This document shows positions 36,889 to 44,890 of a stretch of 64,000 nt of DNA, piece by piece (the stretch's first letter is position 1; every line of letters begins with the position of its first letter). Position numbers and translations under genes: made by a program. The stretch comes from Candidatus Latescibacterota bacterium (lineage in GTDB: Bacteria > JAAXHH01): assembly GCA_012270975.1 (NCBI GenBank), contig JAAXHH010000013.1:37240-101239 (forward strand), in the 5' to 3' direction. The notes beneath the pieces are model-generated. The model was not told the DNA's origin. It did not search any database and saw nothing but the letters and a program-made list of their open reading frames with translations.

Positions 36889-38157
36889 ATGTCAAAAATC
36901 AGACTGGGACTGGTCGGCTGCGGCGGCATGGGGCACCGGCACCTTTACGGCCTGGCGGAACTGCACCGCGCCGGGCTCTGCCGGTTCGAGCCCGTGGTGG
37001 CCTGCGACCCCCGCAGGGAGAACGCCGAATCCTTGGCCGGACACGTTGAAGACCATTTCGGCATCCGTCCTGCGGTGGTCGCGAGCCTCGACGAGGTGGA
37101 CGCCGGCGACCTGCAGGCCGTCGACATCTGCACCGACCCGCGCTTCCATCACACGGTGTGCGCCGATGCGGCGTCCAGGGGATGGGACGTGATGACGGAG
37201 AAGCCCATGGGACTCACCGTGCGCGCCTGCCGCCTGATGCGCGAAGCTACGGACGGCGCCGGGCGGATCCTGTCGGTGGCCGAGAACTATCGCCGGGATC
37301 CGGTGAACCGGCTCGCCAAGGCCCTGCTGGACGCCGGCGTGATCGGAACGCCCCGCTACATGGTCCACAACACGGCCGGCGGCAGCAACAAGATGATGAT
37401 CACCGTGTGGCGGCATCTGAAGAACGTCAGCGGCCTGCTCCTCGACGTGGGCGTTCACTTCGCCGACATCCTGGAGTACTTCATGGGGCCGGTGTCGGAC
37501 ATTTACGCCCAGACGCGGCTCCATGAGCAGATCCGCTACAACGACATGGCGGGCAAAGATCCCGCGACGGCTTCCCGCAACTCGCCGGCAGGCGTCTACG
37601 AGCACTGGCAGGCGGAGATGCCCGCGGAATTCGAGGTGACTGCCGAAGACGCGGCCTATGCCACACTGACCTTCCAGAGCGGTGCGGTCTGCCAGTACCT
37701 CGAAGAGCACGCGACCTTCGGCAAGGGATTTTGGCACAGGGGCATCTACGGTTCGGCGGGAGCGATGGAATTGCCCGGGGACCGGTCCGGCCAGGCGTTT
37801 TCCATTGCCCTGGAAGGCAAAACCATCGAGGGAGACGCCCTCCTGGACCTCGTGCCGGACTTTGCCCTGGACGAGGCGACCGCCGCGCTGTTCGGAGGCG
37901 ACCGCCTGTGGAAATACAGTTTTCCCTTCCCGGAAACGGACCGAAAGATCATCGCCATCGAGTACGCCGATTTCGCGGAGGCCATCGATGAAGGCCGCCA
38001 GCCCGAGGTCGACGGCTACATGGGCATGCGTTCGGTCGCGGTCTCCTACGGCATCATGGAATCGGGGCAGGCGGGCAGGGCCGTCACCATGGACGAAATG
38101 ATGGCGGACGAATTAGGCGACTACCAGCGGGAAATCAACGACAGTCTGGGGATCTGA
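36889..38157 (+). CDS. Gfo/Idh/MocA family oxidoreductase
   Basis: KIRLGLVGCGGMGHRHLYGLAELHRAG...VDICTDPRFHHTVCADAASRGWDVMTEKPMGLTVRACRLM. Confidence 0.94.
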   Translation: MSKIRLGLVGCGGMGHRHLYGLAELHRAGLCRFEPVVACDPRRENAESLAGHVEDHFGIRPAVVASLDEVDAGDLQAVDICTDPRFHHTVCADAASRGWDVMTEKPMGLTVRACRLMREATDGAGRILSVAENYRRDPVNRLAKALLDAGVIGTPRYMVHNTAGGSNKMMITVWRHLKNVSGLLLDVGVHFADILEYFMGPVSDIYAQTRLHEQIRYNDMAGKDPATASRNSPAGVYEHWQAEMPAEFEVTAEDAAYATLTFQSGAVCQYLEEHATFGKGFWHRGIYGSAGAMELPGDRSGQAFSIALEGKTIEGDALLDLVPDFALDEATAALFGGDRLWKYSFPFPETDRKIIAIEYADFAEAIDEGRQPEVDGYMGMRSVAVSYGIMESGQAGRAVTMDEMMADELGDYQREINDSLGI

Positions 38158-38168
38158 GGCGGAAGTTC

Positions 38169-39011
38169 ATGAAACTCGGCTATTCCACCTGGGGCATGCC
38201 GACAGTCGAGATGGACGAAGCGGTGCCCCACCTGGCGTTCCTGGGTTACGACGGCATCGAAATCACCGTCATCCCGGGCTATGTGACGGAACTGGGCACG
38301 CTCGACGCCGAGGAACGCCGCCGGATCCGCGGCCTCTTCGCGCAGCACGGCGTGGAGATGCCCGCCATTGCCGGGCATACCAGCCTCCTTGAACCCGACG
38401 TGCGGCTGCACGCCGCCAACATGAAACGGCTCAAGGATACCGTGGAACTCTGCGCGGATCTGACTATGGACCATCTCGTGCCCTGCCTGGACACCACGCC
38501 CGGCGGCCGGCCGGAGGATTGGACCGGCGCGCGGGACCGGCTGCTGAACGAGACGGGCGATCTCGTGGACCATGGCGCCCGCCACGGCGTGGTCATCGCC
38601 ATGGAGCCCCACATTGGCTGCTGCCTGTGCGACGTGGAGCGGACCCTGTGGCTGCTCGAACAGATCGATTCCGAGTACCTGAAGCTCAATTACGACATCA
38701 GCCACTTCGACGTGGCGGGCGTGCCCACGGCGGAAAGCGTGGCGGCCCTGGCGCCCCACACCGTGCACACCCACGTGAAGGACCAGCGGGGCCGTGCCCC
38801 CGACTTCGAGTTCCTTATTCCCGGTGAGGGCGATTTCGACTACGTGGAGTACCTGGACGCCATGAAGGCGGCGGGATACGACGACTACATCACCGTGGAA
38901 GTAAGCATGATGGTGCAGCAGCGGGAGGATTACGATCCACTCGACGCGGCAGGACTGGCCTACCGAACCCTGGAGACGGCTTTCGAGGCATCGGAGGCGG
39001 AAAGGATTTAG
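38169..39011 (+). CDS. Sugar phosphate isomerase/epimerase (xylose-isomerase-like TIM barrel)
   Basis: MKLGYSTWGMPTVEMDEAVPHLAFLGYDGIEITV...LKLNYDISHFDVAG...VHTHVKDQRGR...GEGDFDYVEYLDAMKAAGYDDYITVEV. Confidence 0.92.
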   Translation: MKLGYSTWGMPTVEMDEAVPHLAFLGYDGIEITVIPGYVTELGTLDAEERRRIRGLFAQHGVEMPAIAGHTSLLEPDVRLHAANMKRLKDTVELCADLTMDHLVPCLDTTPGGRPEDWTGARDRLLNETGDLVDHGARHGVVIAMEPHIGCCLCDVERTLWLLEQIDSEYLKLNYDISHFDVAGVPTAESVAALAPHTVHTHVKDQRGRAPDFEFLIPGEGDFDYVEYLDAMKAAGYDDYITVEVSMMVQQREDYDPLDAAGLAYRTLETAFEASEAERI

Positions 39012-39072
39012 TACGGCCGCGACGTCCGGCAAAGTATATTGATGATATGAGTAGTATAGCGAGGTTTAATAG

Positions 39073-39094
39073 CGATCACCGCTCGAGGTGATCG
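39073..39094. promoter_or_regulatory. Inverted repeat CGATCACC-gctcga-GGTGATCG upstream of bacilliredoxin gene
   Basis: Direct reading of perfect 8-bp dyad. Confidence 0.5.
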
Positions 39095-39128
39095 TGAGCG
39101 CCACCATAAATCGAGGAGGCATCATACC

Positions 39129-39542
39129 ATGTACGATCCTGTTCTCGTTGAACCCATGCGCCGGGAACTGACGGACCTGGGCGTGGAGGAGTTGAAGACC
39201 GCCGACGAGGTGGACGCGCTGCTGGAGGAGCACGAAGGTACAGCGCTGGTCGTGGTCAATTCCGTCTGCGGCTGCGCGGCGGCCAATGCCCGGCCGGGCG
39301 TCGCCATGGCGCTGCAAAACAGGAAAAAGCCGGATCGGGTCACCACGGTTTTCGCCGGCATGGACCTGGAAGCCACGAGCAAGGCGCGGGATTACTTCAA
39401 GGGGTATTTCCCGTCGTCTCCGCAGATTGCGCTGATGAAGGACGGCCAGGTGGCGTTCATGCTGGAGCGCCATGATATCGAGGGGCGCACGGCACTGGAT
39501 GTGGCCCAGCGCCTGATGATGGCCTTCAACGAACACTGCTGA
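39129..39542 (+). CDS. BrxA/BrxB-family bacilliredoxin
   Basis: ALVVVNSVCGCAAANARPGVAMALQNRKKPDRVTTVFAGMDLEATSKARDYFKGYFPSSPQIALMKDGQVAFMLERHDIEGR (CGC active site). Confidence 0.93.
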   Translation: MYDPVLVEPMRRELTDLGVEELKTADEVDALLEEHEGTALVVVNSVCGCAAANARPGVAMALQNRKKPDRVTTVFAGMDLEATSKARDYFKGYFPSSPQIALMKDGQVAFMLERHDIEGRTALDVAQRLMMAFNEHC

Positions 39543-39555
39543 AAACCGGCCGGAC

Positions 39556-39954
39556 CTAATCCTTCTCGTACTCCGCCGTGCAGACCGTGTGGATGCCGCC
39601 GCGGATCCGGTAATCGGTGCTGACCGTCATGCGGACCGGCCGTACGGCGGTGACGAGGTCGTCGAGGATACGGCGCGTGACGTGCTCCTGCACCATGCCG
39701 ACGTTCCGGTACGATAGCAGGTAGTACTTGTAGGACCGCAGTTCCAGGACCTTCTCGTCCGGCACGTAGGAAACGATTACCTCACCGAAATCGGGCAGTC
39801 CCGTCCAGGGACAGACCGCCGTAAACTCGTCCGTATCGATATCCACGTCGAGGGGATCGCCCTTGGACTCGTAGGGGAAGGTCTCCAGGACTTCAGGCCT
39901 GATGGCCTCGGGTCCGTCGAAGTCGAACTGCTTCTGTCGGGGTTCGATGTTCAT
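39556..39954 (-). CDS. queF: NADPH-dependent 7-cyano-7-deazaguanine reductase (preQ1 synthase)
   Basis: DEFTAVCPWTGLPDFGEVIVSYVPDEKVLELRSYKYYLLSYRNVGMVQEHVTRRILDDL. Confidence 0.92.
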   Translation of the reverse strand: MNIEPRQKQFDFDGPEAIRPEVLETFPYESKGDPLDVDIDTDEFTAVCPWTGLPDFGEVIVSYVPDEKVLELRSYKYYLLSYRNVGMVQEHVTRRILDDLVTAVRPVRMTVSTDYRIRGGIHTVCTAEYEKD

Positions 39955-39983
39955 CGGTTCCTTTTCCTCAAACTCTTCTTCCC

Positions 39984-41180
39984 TCACACTCTTCCCGTGA
40001 TATCCGGCGCATCGGGGTCCACGCTGCCGCCCTCCGGCTGGGAGGCGAGCGGCCGGCAGGGCATTTCAGTATAGGAGTTATACGCGACGTCGAGCCACGG
40101 GGTTTCGATCCGGCGGTGACCCTCGTACCGGCTGTTCATCACGGCGTCGACGATGCCGGTGACCAGGAGCGTCCGGTCGGGCGGATACGGCGCGGCACCG
40201 GACAGGAAGAACCGCTGGATATTGGCGCACAGGTAGCCGAAGTGGGCGTGGTTGCCCTGGCGGACCAGGTTGAAACAGGTGCCGTGCGCTTGGCCGTCGA
40301 CCCGGGCGGCGTAGGCCCAGGTTTCGATGAAGCCGCCGAGCATTAGGACGGTCGTCCGCAGCCCGTCACGGTGTTCCACCAGGAAGGCCGCCGGTTCCGT
40401 CGCGTGTTCCCGCGCCGATCCGTCGGGCTTGCCGGGTATGGTGTCGAGGGCCGCATCCATCAGATCCCGCGACCAGAGACCTTCGTCGCAGGCCCGCCAC
40501 ATTTCATCGCCTTCCAGGCACTGCACCGAAGCCACGCCCGTCTCACCCCCGCGGCGCCGCTCGATCATGCACTGCAACGCTTCGAGGGTGTGGTAGCCAT
40601 AGGATTCGATCCCGCCGAACCCCACGGTGAGCGCCTCCTCGACGTTGGTCTCCAGGTCGTACTCGATCCACGGATCCCGCCAGGCCAGCGGCAGGGAGGA
40701 GCCGGCCATCAGGGGGATTTCCAGGTCTTTCGCCCGGTTCCACATCCACAGGGCGTCCCGGTAGTCATAGGCTAAATGCTTGTCGCTGAAGACGGGCACC
40801 GAGCGTCCGCTTTCGGCGAAAACGCCGGCGATCTGCTCGAAGAAGTACCGCCGCGGGTACATGTGACGGCCCCGTTCGTTCCATGGGTAGTCGCCGTGCT
40901 CGCCGATGAGCAGCACCGCGTCCACCCCCAGGCTGTCGCCGCCCGCGTGCAGCGCACGGCGGATGCTCGGGTAAACGGGCACGCCGAACTTCTCGGCCAG
41001 TTGCAGGCCGATGTCGTTCTCGAGGACATGGTCGATGTAGAGGGACACGACGTCCACTTCGGGAGCGAAGTATCCCTCGTCGATCGACCAGCCCTTCAGG
41101 AACTTGGAGACGATGACATCCGCGTGGGCGCCGGGGAAGTAAATCGTGCAGACGGCGGCGACGCGAAGGCGCTTGGCCAT
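39984..41180 (-). CDS. Conserved hypothetical protein
   Basis: Long ORF in the gene-dense minus cluster, start MAKRLRVAAVCTIYFPGAHADVIVSKFLKGW; family not recognised. Confidence 0.7.
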   Translation of the reverse strand: MAKRLRVAAVCTIYFPGAHADVIVSKFLKGWSIDEGYFAPEVDVVSLYIDHVLENDIGLQLAEKFGVPVYPSIRRALHAGGDSLGVDAVLLIGEHGDYPWNERGRHMYPRRYFFEQIAGVFAESGRSVPVFSDKHLAYDYRDALWMWNRAKDLEIPLMAGSSLPLAWRDPWIEYDLETNVEEALTVGFGGIESYGYHTLEALQCMIERRRGGETGVASVQCLEGDEMWRACDEGLWSRDLMDAALDTIPGKPDGSAREHATEPAAFLVEHRDGLRTTVLMLGGFIETWAYAARVDGQAHGTCFNLVRQGNHAHFGYLCANIQRFFLSGAAPYPPDRTLLVTGIVDAVMNSRYEGHRRIETPWLDVAYNSYTEMPCRPLASQPEGGSVDPDAPDITGRV

Positions 41181-41196
41181 GATACCCTGTTCTCCG

Positions 41197-42351
41197 TCAG
41201 CTGCCGAGAACAGGCTCTTCGACCGGTACTTCCGCGGGAGTCTCCGCGGGCGCTTCCGCGGGCCGGGCCGTCTTCTGGCCGTACTCCTCGATGAACTCCT
41301 CCACCAGCCGGCGGCACACGTCGTCGGCATACTGCTCAGGCGGGGACTTCATGAAGTAGGAAGATGGACCGAGCTGGGGACCGCTGAGACCGTTGTCCAG
41401 GGCCAGCTTGCAGCACCGCACCGCGTCTATGACCACACCGGCCGAGTTGGGCGAATCCCAGACCTCCAGCTTGAGTTCGAGGTTCAGCGGCACGCCGCCG
41501 AAGGTCTCGCCTTCCATACGGATATGGCACCACTTGCGGTCCTCGAGCCACGGCACGTGATCGCTGGGACCGACGTGGATGTTGTCGTCGCCCATGTCGT
41601 AGCTGAGCTGGGACGTCACCGCGTTGGTCTTGCTGATCTTCTTGGACTCGAGCCGCGAGCGCTCCAGCATGTTGTAGAAGTCGGTGTTACCGCCGAAGTT
41701 GAGCTGGTAGGAGCGCAGGACCTTGACGCCCCGGTCCGCGAACAGTCGCGTCAGCACGCGGTGGGTAATGGTGGCGCCCACCTGGGACTTGATGTCGTCG
41801 CCGATGATGGGCAGGCCGTGCTTGCGGAACCGCTCCGGCCAGTGGCCCGTGCTCGCGATGAAGACCGGGACGCAGTTCACGAACCCGCAGCCGGCCTGCA
41901 GGATCTGCTCCACGTACCACTTCGTGGCTTCCTCGCTGCCCACGGGCAGGTAGCTCACCACCACGTCCGTCTTCGTTTCCTTGAGCACCTCGACCACGTC
42001 GACGGTGTCGCCCGCGTCCTTCTCGATGACTTCGCTGAGGTACTTGCCGAGTCCGTCGTGGGTCATACCACGCTGCACCGGCACACCCAGGTTCGTCACG
42101 TCGGCGAATTTCACCGTGTTGTTGGGATGGGCGAAAATGGCCTCGCTGAGGTCCTTGCCCACCTTGTCCGCGCCCACGTCGAAGGCGGCCGAGAACTCCA
42201 CGTCGCTGATGTGATAGCCACCGAGGTTGGCGTGCATCAGGCCGGGTATGAACTCGTCCTGCGCAGCGCCGCGGTAGTACTCCACGCCCTGCACCAGGGA
42301 CGAGGCGCAGTTGCCCACGCCGACGATGGCCACTCTGACTTTGCTGCTCAT
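41197..42351 (-). CDS. ino1: Inositol-3-phosphate synthase
   Basis: [22 protein letters not shown]...[23 protein letters not shown]...NCVPVFIAS...[21 protein letters not shown]...[16 protein letters not shown]. Confidence 0.94.
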   Translation of the reverse strand: MSSKVRVAIVGVGNCASSLVQGVEYYRGAAQDEFIPGLMHANLGGYHISDVEFSAAFDVGADKVGKDLSEAIFAHPNNTVKFADVTNLGVPVQRGMTHDGLGKYLSEVIEKDAGDTVDVVEVLKETKTDVVVSYLPVGSEEATKWYVEQILQAGCGFVNCVPVFIASTGHWPERFRKHGLPIIGDDIKSQVGATITHRVLTRLFADRGVKVLRSYQLNFGGNTDFYNMLERSRLESKKISKTNAVTSQLSYDMGDDNIHVGPSDHVPWLEDRKWCHIRMEGETFGGVPLNLELKLEVWDSPNSAGVVIDAVRCCKLALDNGLSGPQLGPSSYFMKSPPEQYADDVCRRLVEEFIEEYGQKTARPAEAPAETPAEVPVEEPVLGS

Positions 42352-42383
42352 GTTTTCCCCGCTTTCCTTCCGTCGCCGGGCCC

Positions 42384-42439
42384 GCGTCACGCGCTAAGCG
42401 TCACGTGTTCAACGTCACGCGCTAAGCGTCACGCGCTCC
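42384..42439. repeat. Four tandem 14-bp repeats (gcgtcacgcgctaa consensus) between ino1 and divergent lysR
   Basis: Direct reading. Confidence 0.9.
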
Positions 42440-42595
42440 CGGAGTATTGAAGAATGAATGAAATGCTCAATGGGATCTCCGATACATCTAACGCAATAAG
42501 AAACCTCATTTTTCATATAACTCAAATAAATAATAGTTATATTATCTATAGGCGTTATCTATAGTTTGAGGCGCACAGTTGGAGGAGCACACACC

Positions 42596-43522
42596 ATGAA
42601 CCTGTACTACCTGCAGTACTTCCTGGCCGTCGCGCGGCGCGAGAGTTTCTCCCGGGCGGCCCGGGACATGCACGTGACGCAGCCCACGGTGAGCAACGGC
42701 GTGCGGGAACTGGAGGAGACGCTGGGCGTGAAGCTGTTCAACCGGGGAAGCCGCCACGTTTCACTGACCATGGAGGGCCGGGCGCTGGTCGACTACGCCG
42801 TGCGCATCCAGGACCTCGCCGAGGAGGCGGAAAACCGCCTGGCCAGTGGGGACGTGCTGCCCGGCGAGGGATTCGCCTTCGGCGCCACCGACGCCGCGGT
42901 GACCTACCTGCTCACGGACATCCTCAAGCGCTACGTGGAGCGGTATCCTGAACTGGAACTGTCCGTGCACGTCTCGCCCTCCCAGTACCTGGTGGAGGAA
43001 CTCCTTGCCAACCGGTCGGAGTTCGCCCTGATCACCCTGCCTTACAGTCACCCCCGGATCGAGACCATGTCCATTTACCACGACGCCATGCCGCTCGTGG
43101 TCGGTGGCGGGCATCCCTTCGCCGGCCGGACGTCGGTCGCGCTGACGGAGGTAGCGGAACAGCCTCTGATCCTCTTCCACGAGGATTCCGTGTCCCGCCG
43201 GATCGTGGACGAACGATTCACCGAGGTGGGCGTGTCGCCGCGCGTGGTCATGGAAATGCGCAGTCCGGAGGCCATGGGGAATCTGGTCGAGGCGGGGGTC
43301 GGGATTTCCTTTCTGCCTTCGTTGACAGTTCAGGAATCCATCGTGGCCGGCACGCTTCGCGAGGTAGTCGTCGAGGGCTTCGAATTCAGCCGTGATATCG
43401 GCGTTGCCTGGCGCCGCGGCCGGTACTTCAGCCCCGCGCTGGAAGTGCTGTTGGAGGATATCTTTGAAAGTTACGGCGAGGGTGAGGCCTGGGCGGAGCG
43501 ACAGGTAAGGGATCAGTCGTAG
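42596..43522 (+). CDS. LysR-family transcriptional regulator
   Basis: MNLYYLQYFLAVARRESFSRAARDMHVTQPTVSNGVRELEETLGVKLFNRGSRHVSLT. Confidence 0.94.
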   Translation: MNLYYLQYFLAVARRESFSRAARDMHVTQPTVSNGVRELEETLGVKLFNRGSRHVSLTMEGRALVDYAVRIQDLAEEAENRLASGDVLPGEGFAFGATDAAVTYLLTDILKRYVERYPELELSVHVSPSQYLVEELLANRSEFALITLPYSHPRIETMSIYHDAMPLVVGGGHPFAGRTSVALTEVAEQPLILFHEDSVSRRIVDERFTEVGVSPRVVMEMRSPEAMGNLVEAGVGISFLPSLTVQESIVAGTLREVVVEGFEFSRDIGVAWRRGRYFSPALEVLLEDIFESYGEGEAWAERQVRDQS

Positions 43523-44007
43523 GCGTTCAGTTCGGCGTCGATGCGGTCCCTGTGCCGGGAATCGGTGCTTGGACCGACGCCGCCTTCGGAGTCACCGCGG
43601 CTCAGTCGTCCGGTCCGCCACCGGCGCAGCGTGATGAAGATGACCCCGGCGCCGACGAGGAACATGAGCGGCGTAAAGAGATAGGCCATGCGGTTGAAAC
43701 CGGCATTGGGGGGGGAGGAGAGGATGCGTTCCCCGTACATGGCCTTGTAATGATCGATGATCTCCTCCTGCGTCTGCCCGTTGGCGAGCATTTGCCGGAG
43801 ATCTTCTTTCATCCTTTCCGCGGTACCCGAGTAATGCTGGCTGAGCGGCGCGCGCCAGCAGCAAGGCGCGATCAGTTGCTCCTCGACTATAGCGGCGATG
43901 CGTTCCCTGGCTTCGTCCACGACCGCGTCTGCCTGTGAAACGGCCGTGCCGGGGGTTGACAGAAACACAAGTACCGGAAGTATGAAGAAGAGTGCGGTAC
44001 GTCGCAT
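43513..44007 (-). CDS. CcmH/NrfF-like cytochrome c biogenesis protein with CC motif
   Basis: Signal peptide; IVEEQLIAPCCWRAPLSQHYSGTAERMKEDLRQMLANGQTQEEIIDHYKAMYGERILSSPPNAG then TM. Confidence 0.85.
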   Translation of the reverse strand: MRRTALFFILPVLVFLSTPGTAVSQADAVVDEARERIAAIVEEQLIAPCCWRAPLSQHYSGTAERMKEDLRQMLANGQTQEEIIDHYKAMYGERILSSPPNAGFNRMAYLFTPLMFLVGAGVIFITLRRWRTGRLSRGDSEGGVGPSTDSRHRDRIDAELNAYD

Positions 44008-44115
44008 GGTTCCAGTCGGACGGGTTGTGGGTTGAGGCAGCAGTCCTATGCTATATTAATAATGTACGCCATTCGGCTCGGTTGTCAATTCGATTTTTAA
44101 AACCAGCTTACGGCA

Positions 44116-44712
44116 TCAGCTCACGGAAGCCCGACCTGTTCTGGAAGCCGTTCTGTCCTGCTTCAACTCGTTGACATCCGCGCTGACTCCTTCGATTTTC
44201 GTGTCCATTCTTTCGATTTTAACGTCCATCCCTCGGATCCTGACGTCCAATCCCTCGATTTTGGCGTCCATCTCGTCCACCCGCCCATCCAGGGCCGCCA
44301 TCCTTTCGTCCAATCTGCTTTGCTGAATTTCGACGGAGTTTAGTCGTTCCTCCACACGGTCAAACCGCCGGTCAACAGCATCGAATCGCGCGTCCACTGT
44401 TTTGAATTTCTCGTCAAACCGCCTGCCTACTTCATCAAACCGATCGTTCATAGTTGCAAATTGCGCGTCGAACCGATCACTCATGGCTGCAAATCGCGCG
44501 TCGAACCGATCACTCATGGCTGCAAATCGCGCGTCGAATCGCTCGTCTTTCGCTTCCAGTTTTTCGTCCATCCGGTCGAGTATCCTTTTTTCTACTTCTA
44601 GCATTTCGGCCCTCACATCCCGCCTGCTCCCCTTGGCCTCCCGCCAGAAGAAAATGAAGGCCGTCACCAGTACGGCTGGCTGGATCCAGATCGATAGGGT
44701 TTCCACTTCCAT
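44116..44712 (-). CDS. Small TM + hendecad/heptad coiled-coil protein
   Basis: LSIWIQPAVLVTAFIFFW then (S)DRFDARFAAM 11-residue repeats and following heptads. Confidence 0.6.
   Translation of the reverse strand: MEVETLSIWIQPAVLVTAFIFFWREAKGSRRDVRAEMLEVEKRILDRMDEKLEAKDERFDARFAAMSDRFDARFAAMSDRFDAQFATMNDRFDEVGRRFDEKFKTVDARFDAVDRRFDRVEERLNSVEIQQSRLDERMAALDGRVDEMDAKIEGLDVRIRGMDVKIERMDTKIEGVSADVNELKQDRTASRTGRASVS
44458..44540 (-). repeat. About 2.5 tandem 33-bp repeats (gctgcaaatcgcgcgtcgaaccgatcactcatg)
   Basis: Direct reading; encodes SDRFDARFAAM. Confidence 0.88.
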
Positions 44713-44799
44713 GCTCCTTTCAAATGAACCGATACTATCGGGTTTATATATGGTTTAGTGGAAATGACGGCCACGATTCTCGCTTTTTCTTTTATATTC

Positions 44800-44829
44800 T
44801 TGACGTTACCGGCGTGGCACTCCTATTCT
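44800..44829 (+). promoter_or_regulatory. Sigma70-like promoter TTGACG-N18-TATTCT for the MFS-HEAT gene
   Basis: Direct reading of hexamers upstream of ATG at 44891. Confidence 0.5.
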
Positions 44830-44890
44830 GTGGCGCATTTATCGGAACCAAGGGACCGCCAGTCCAGACAGGCCAACGGAGTTTTTCAAC

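Noticed and set aside
36889-39011. Possible inositol catabolic operon linked to ino1
   Set aside because: Gfo/Idh and TIM-barrel families are too broad to assign to inositol; no iolB/C/D-type genes nearby.
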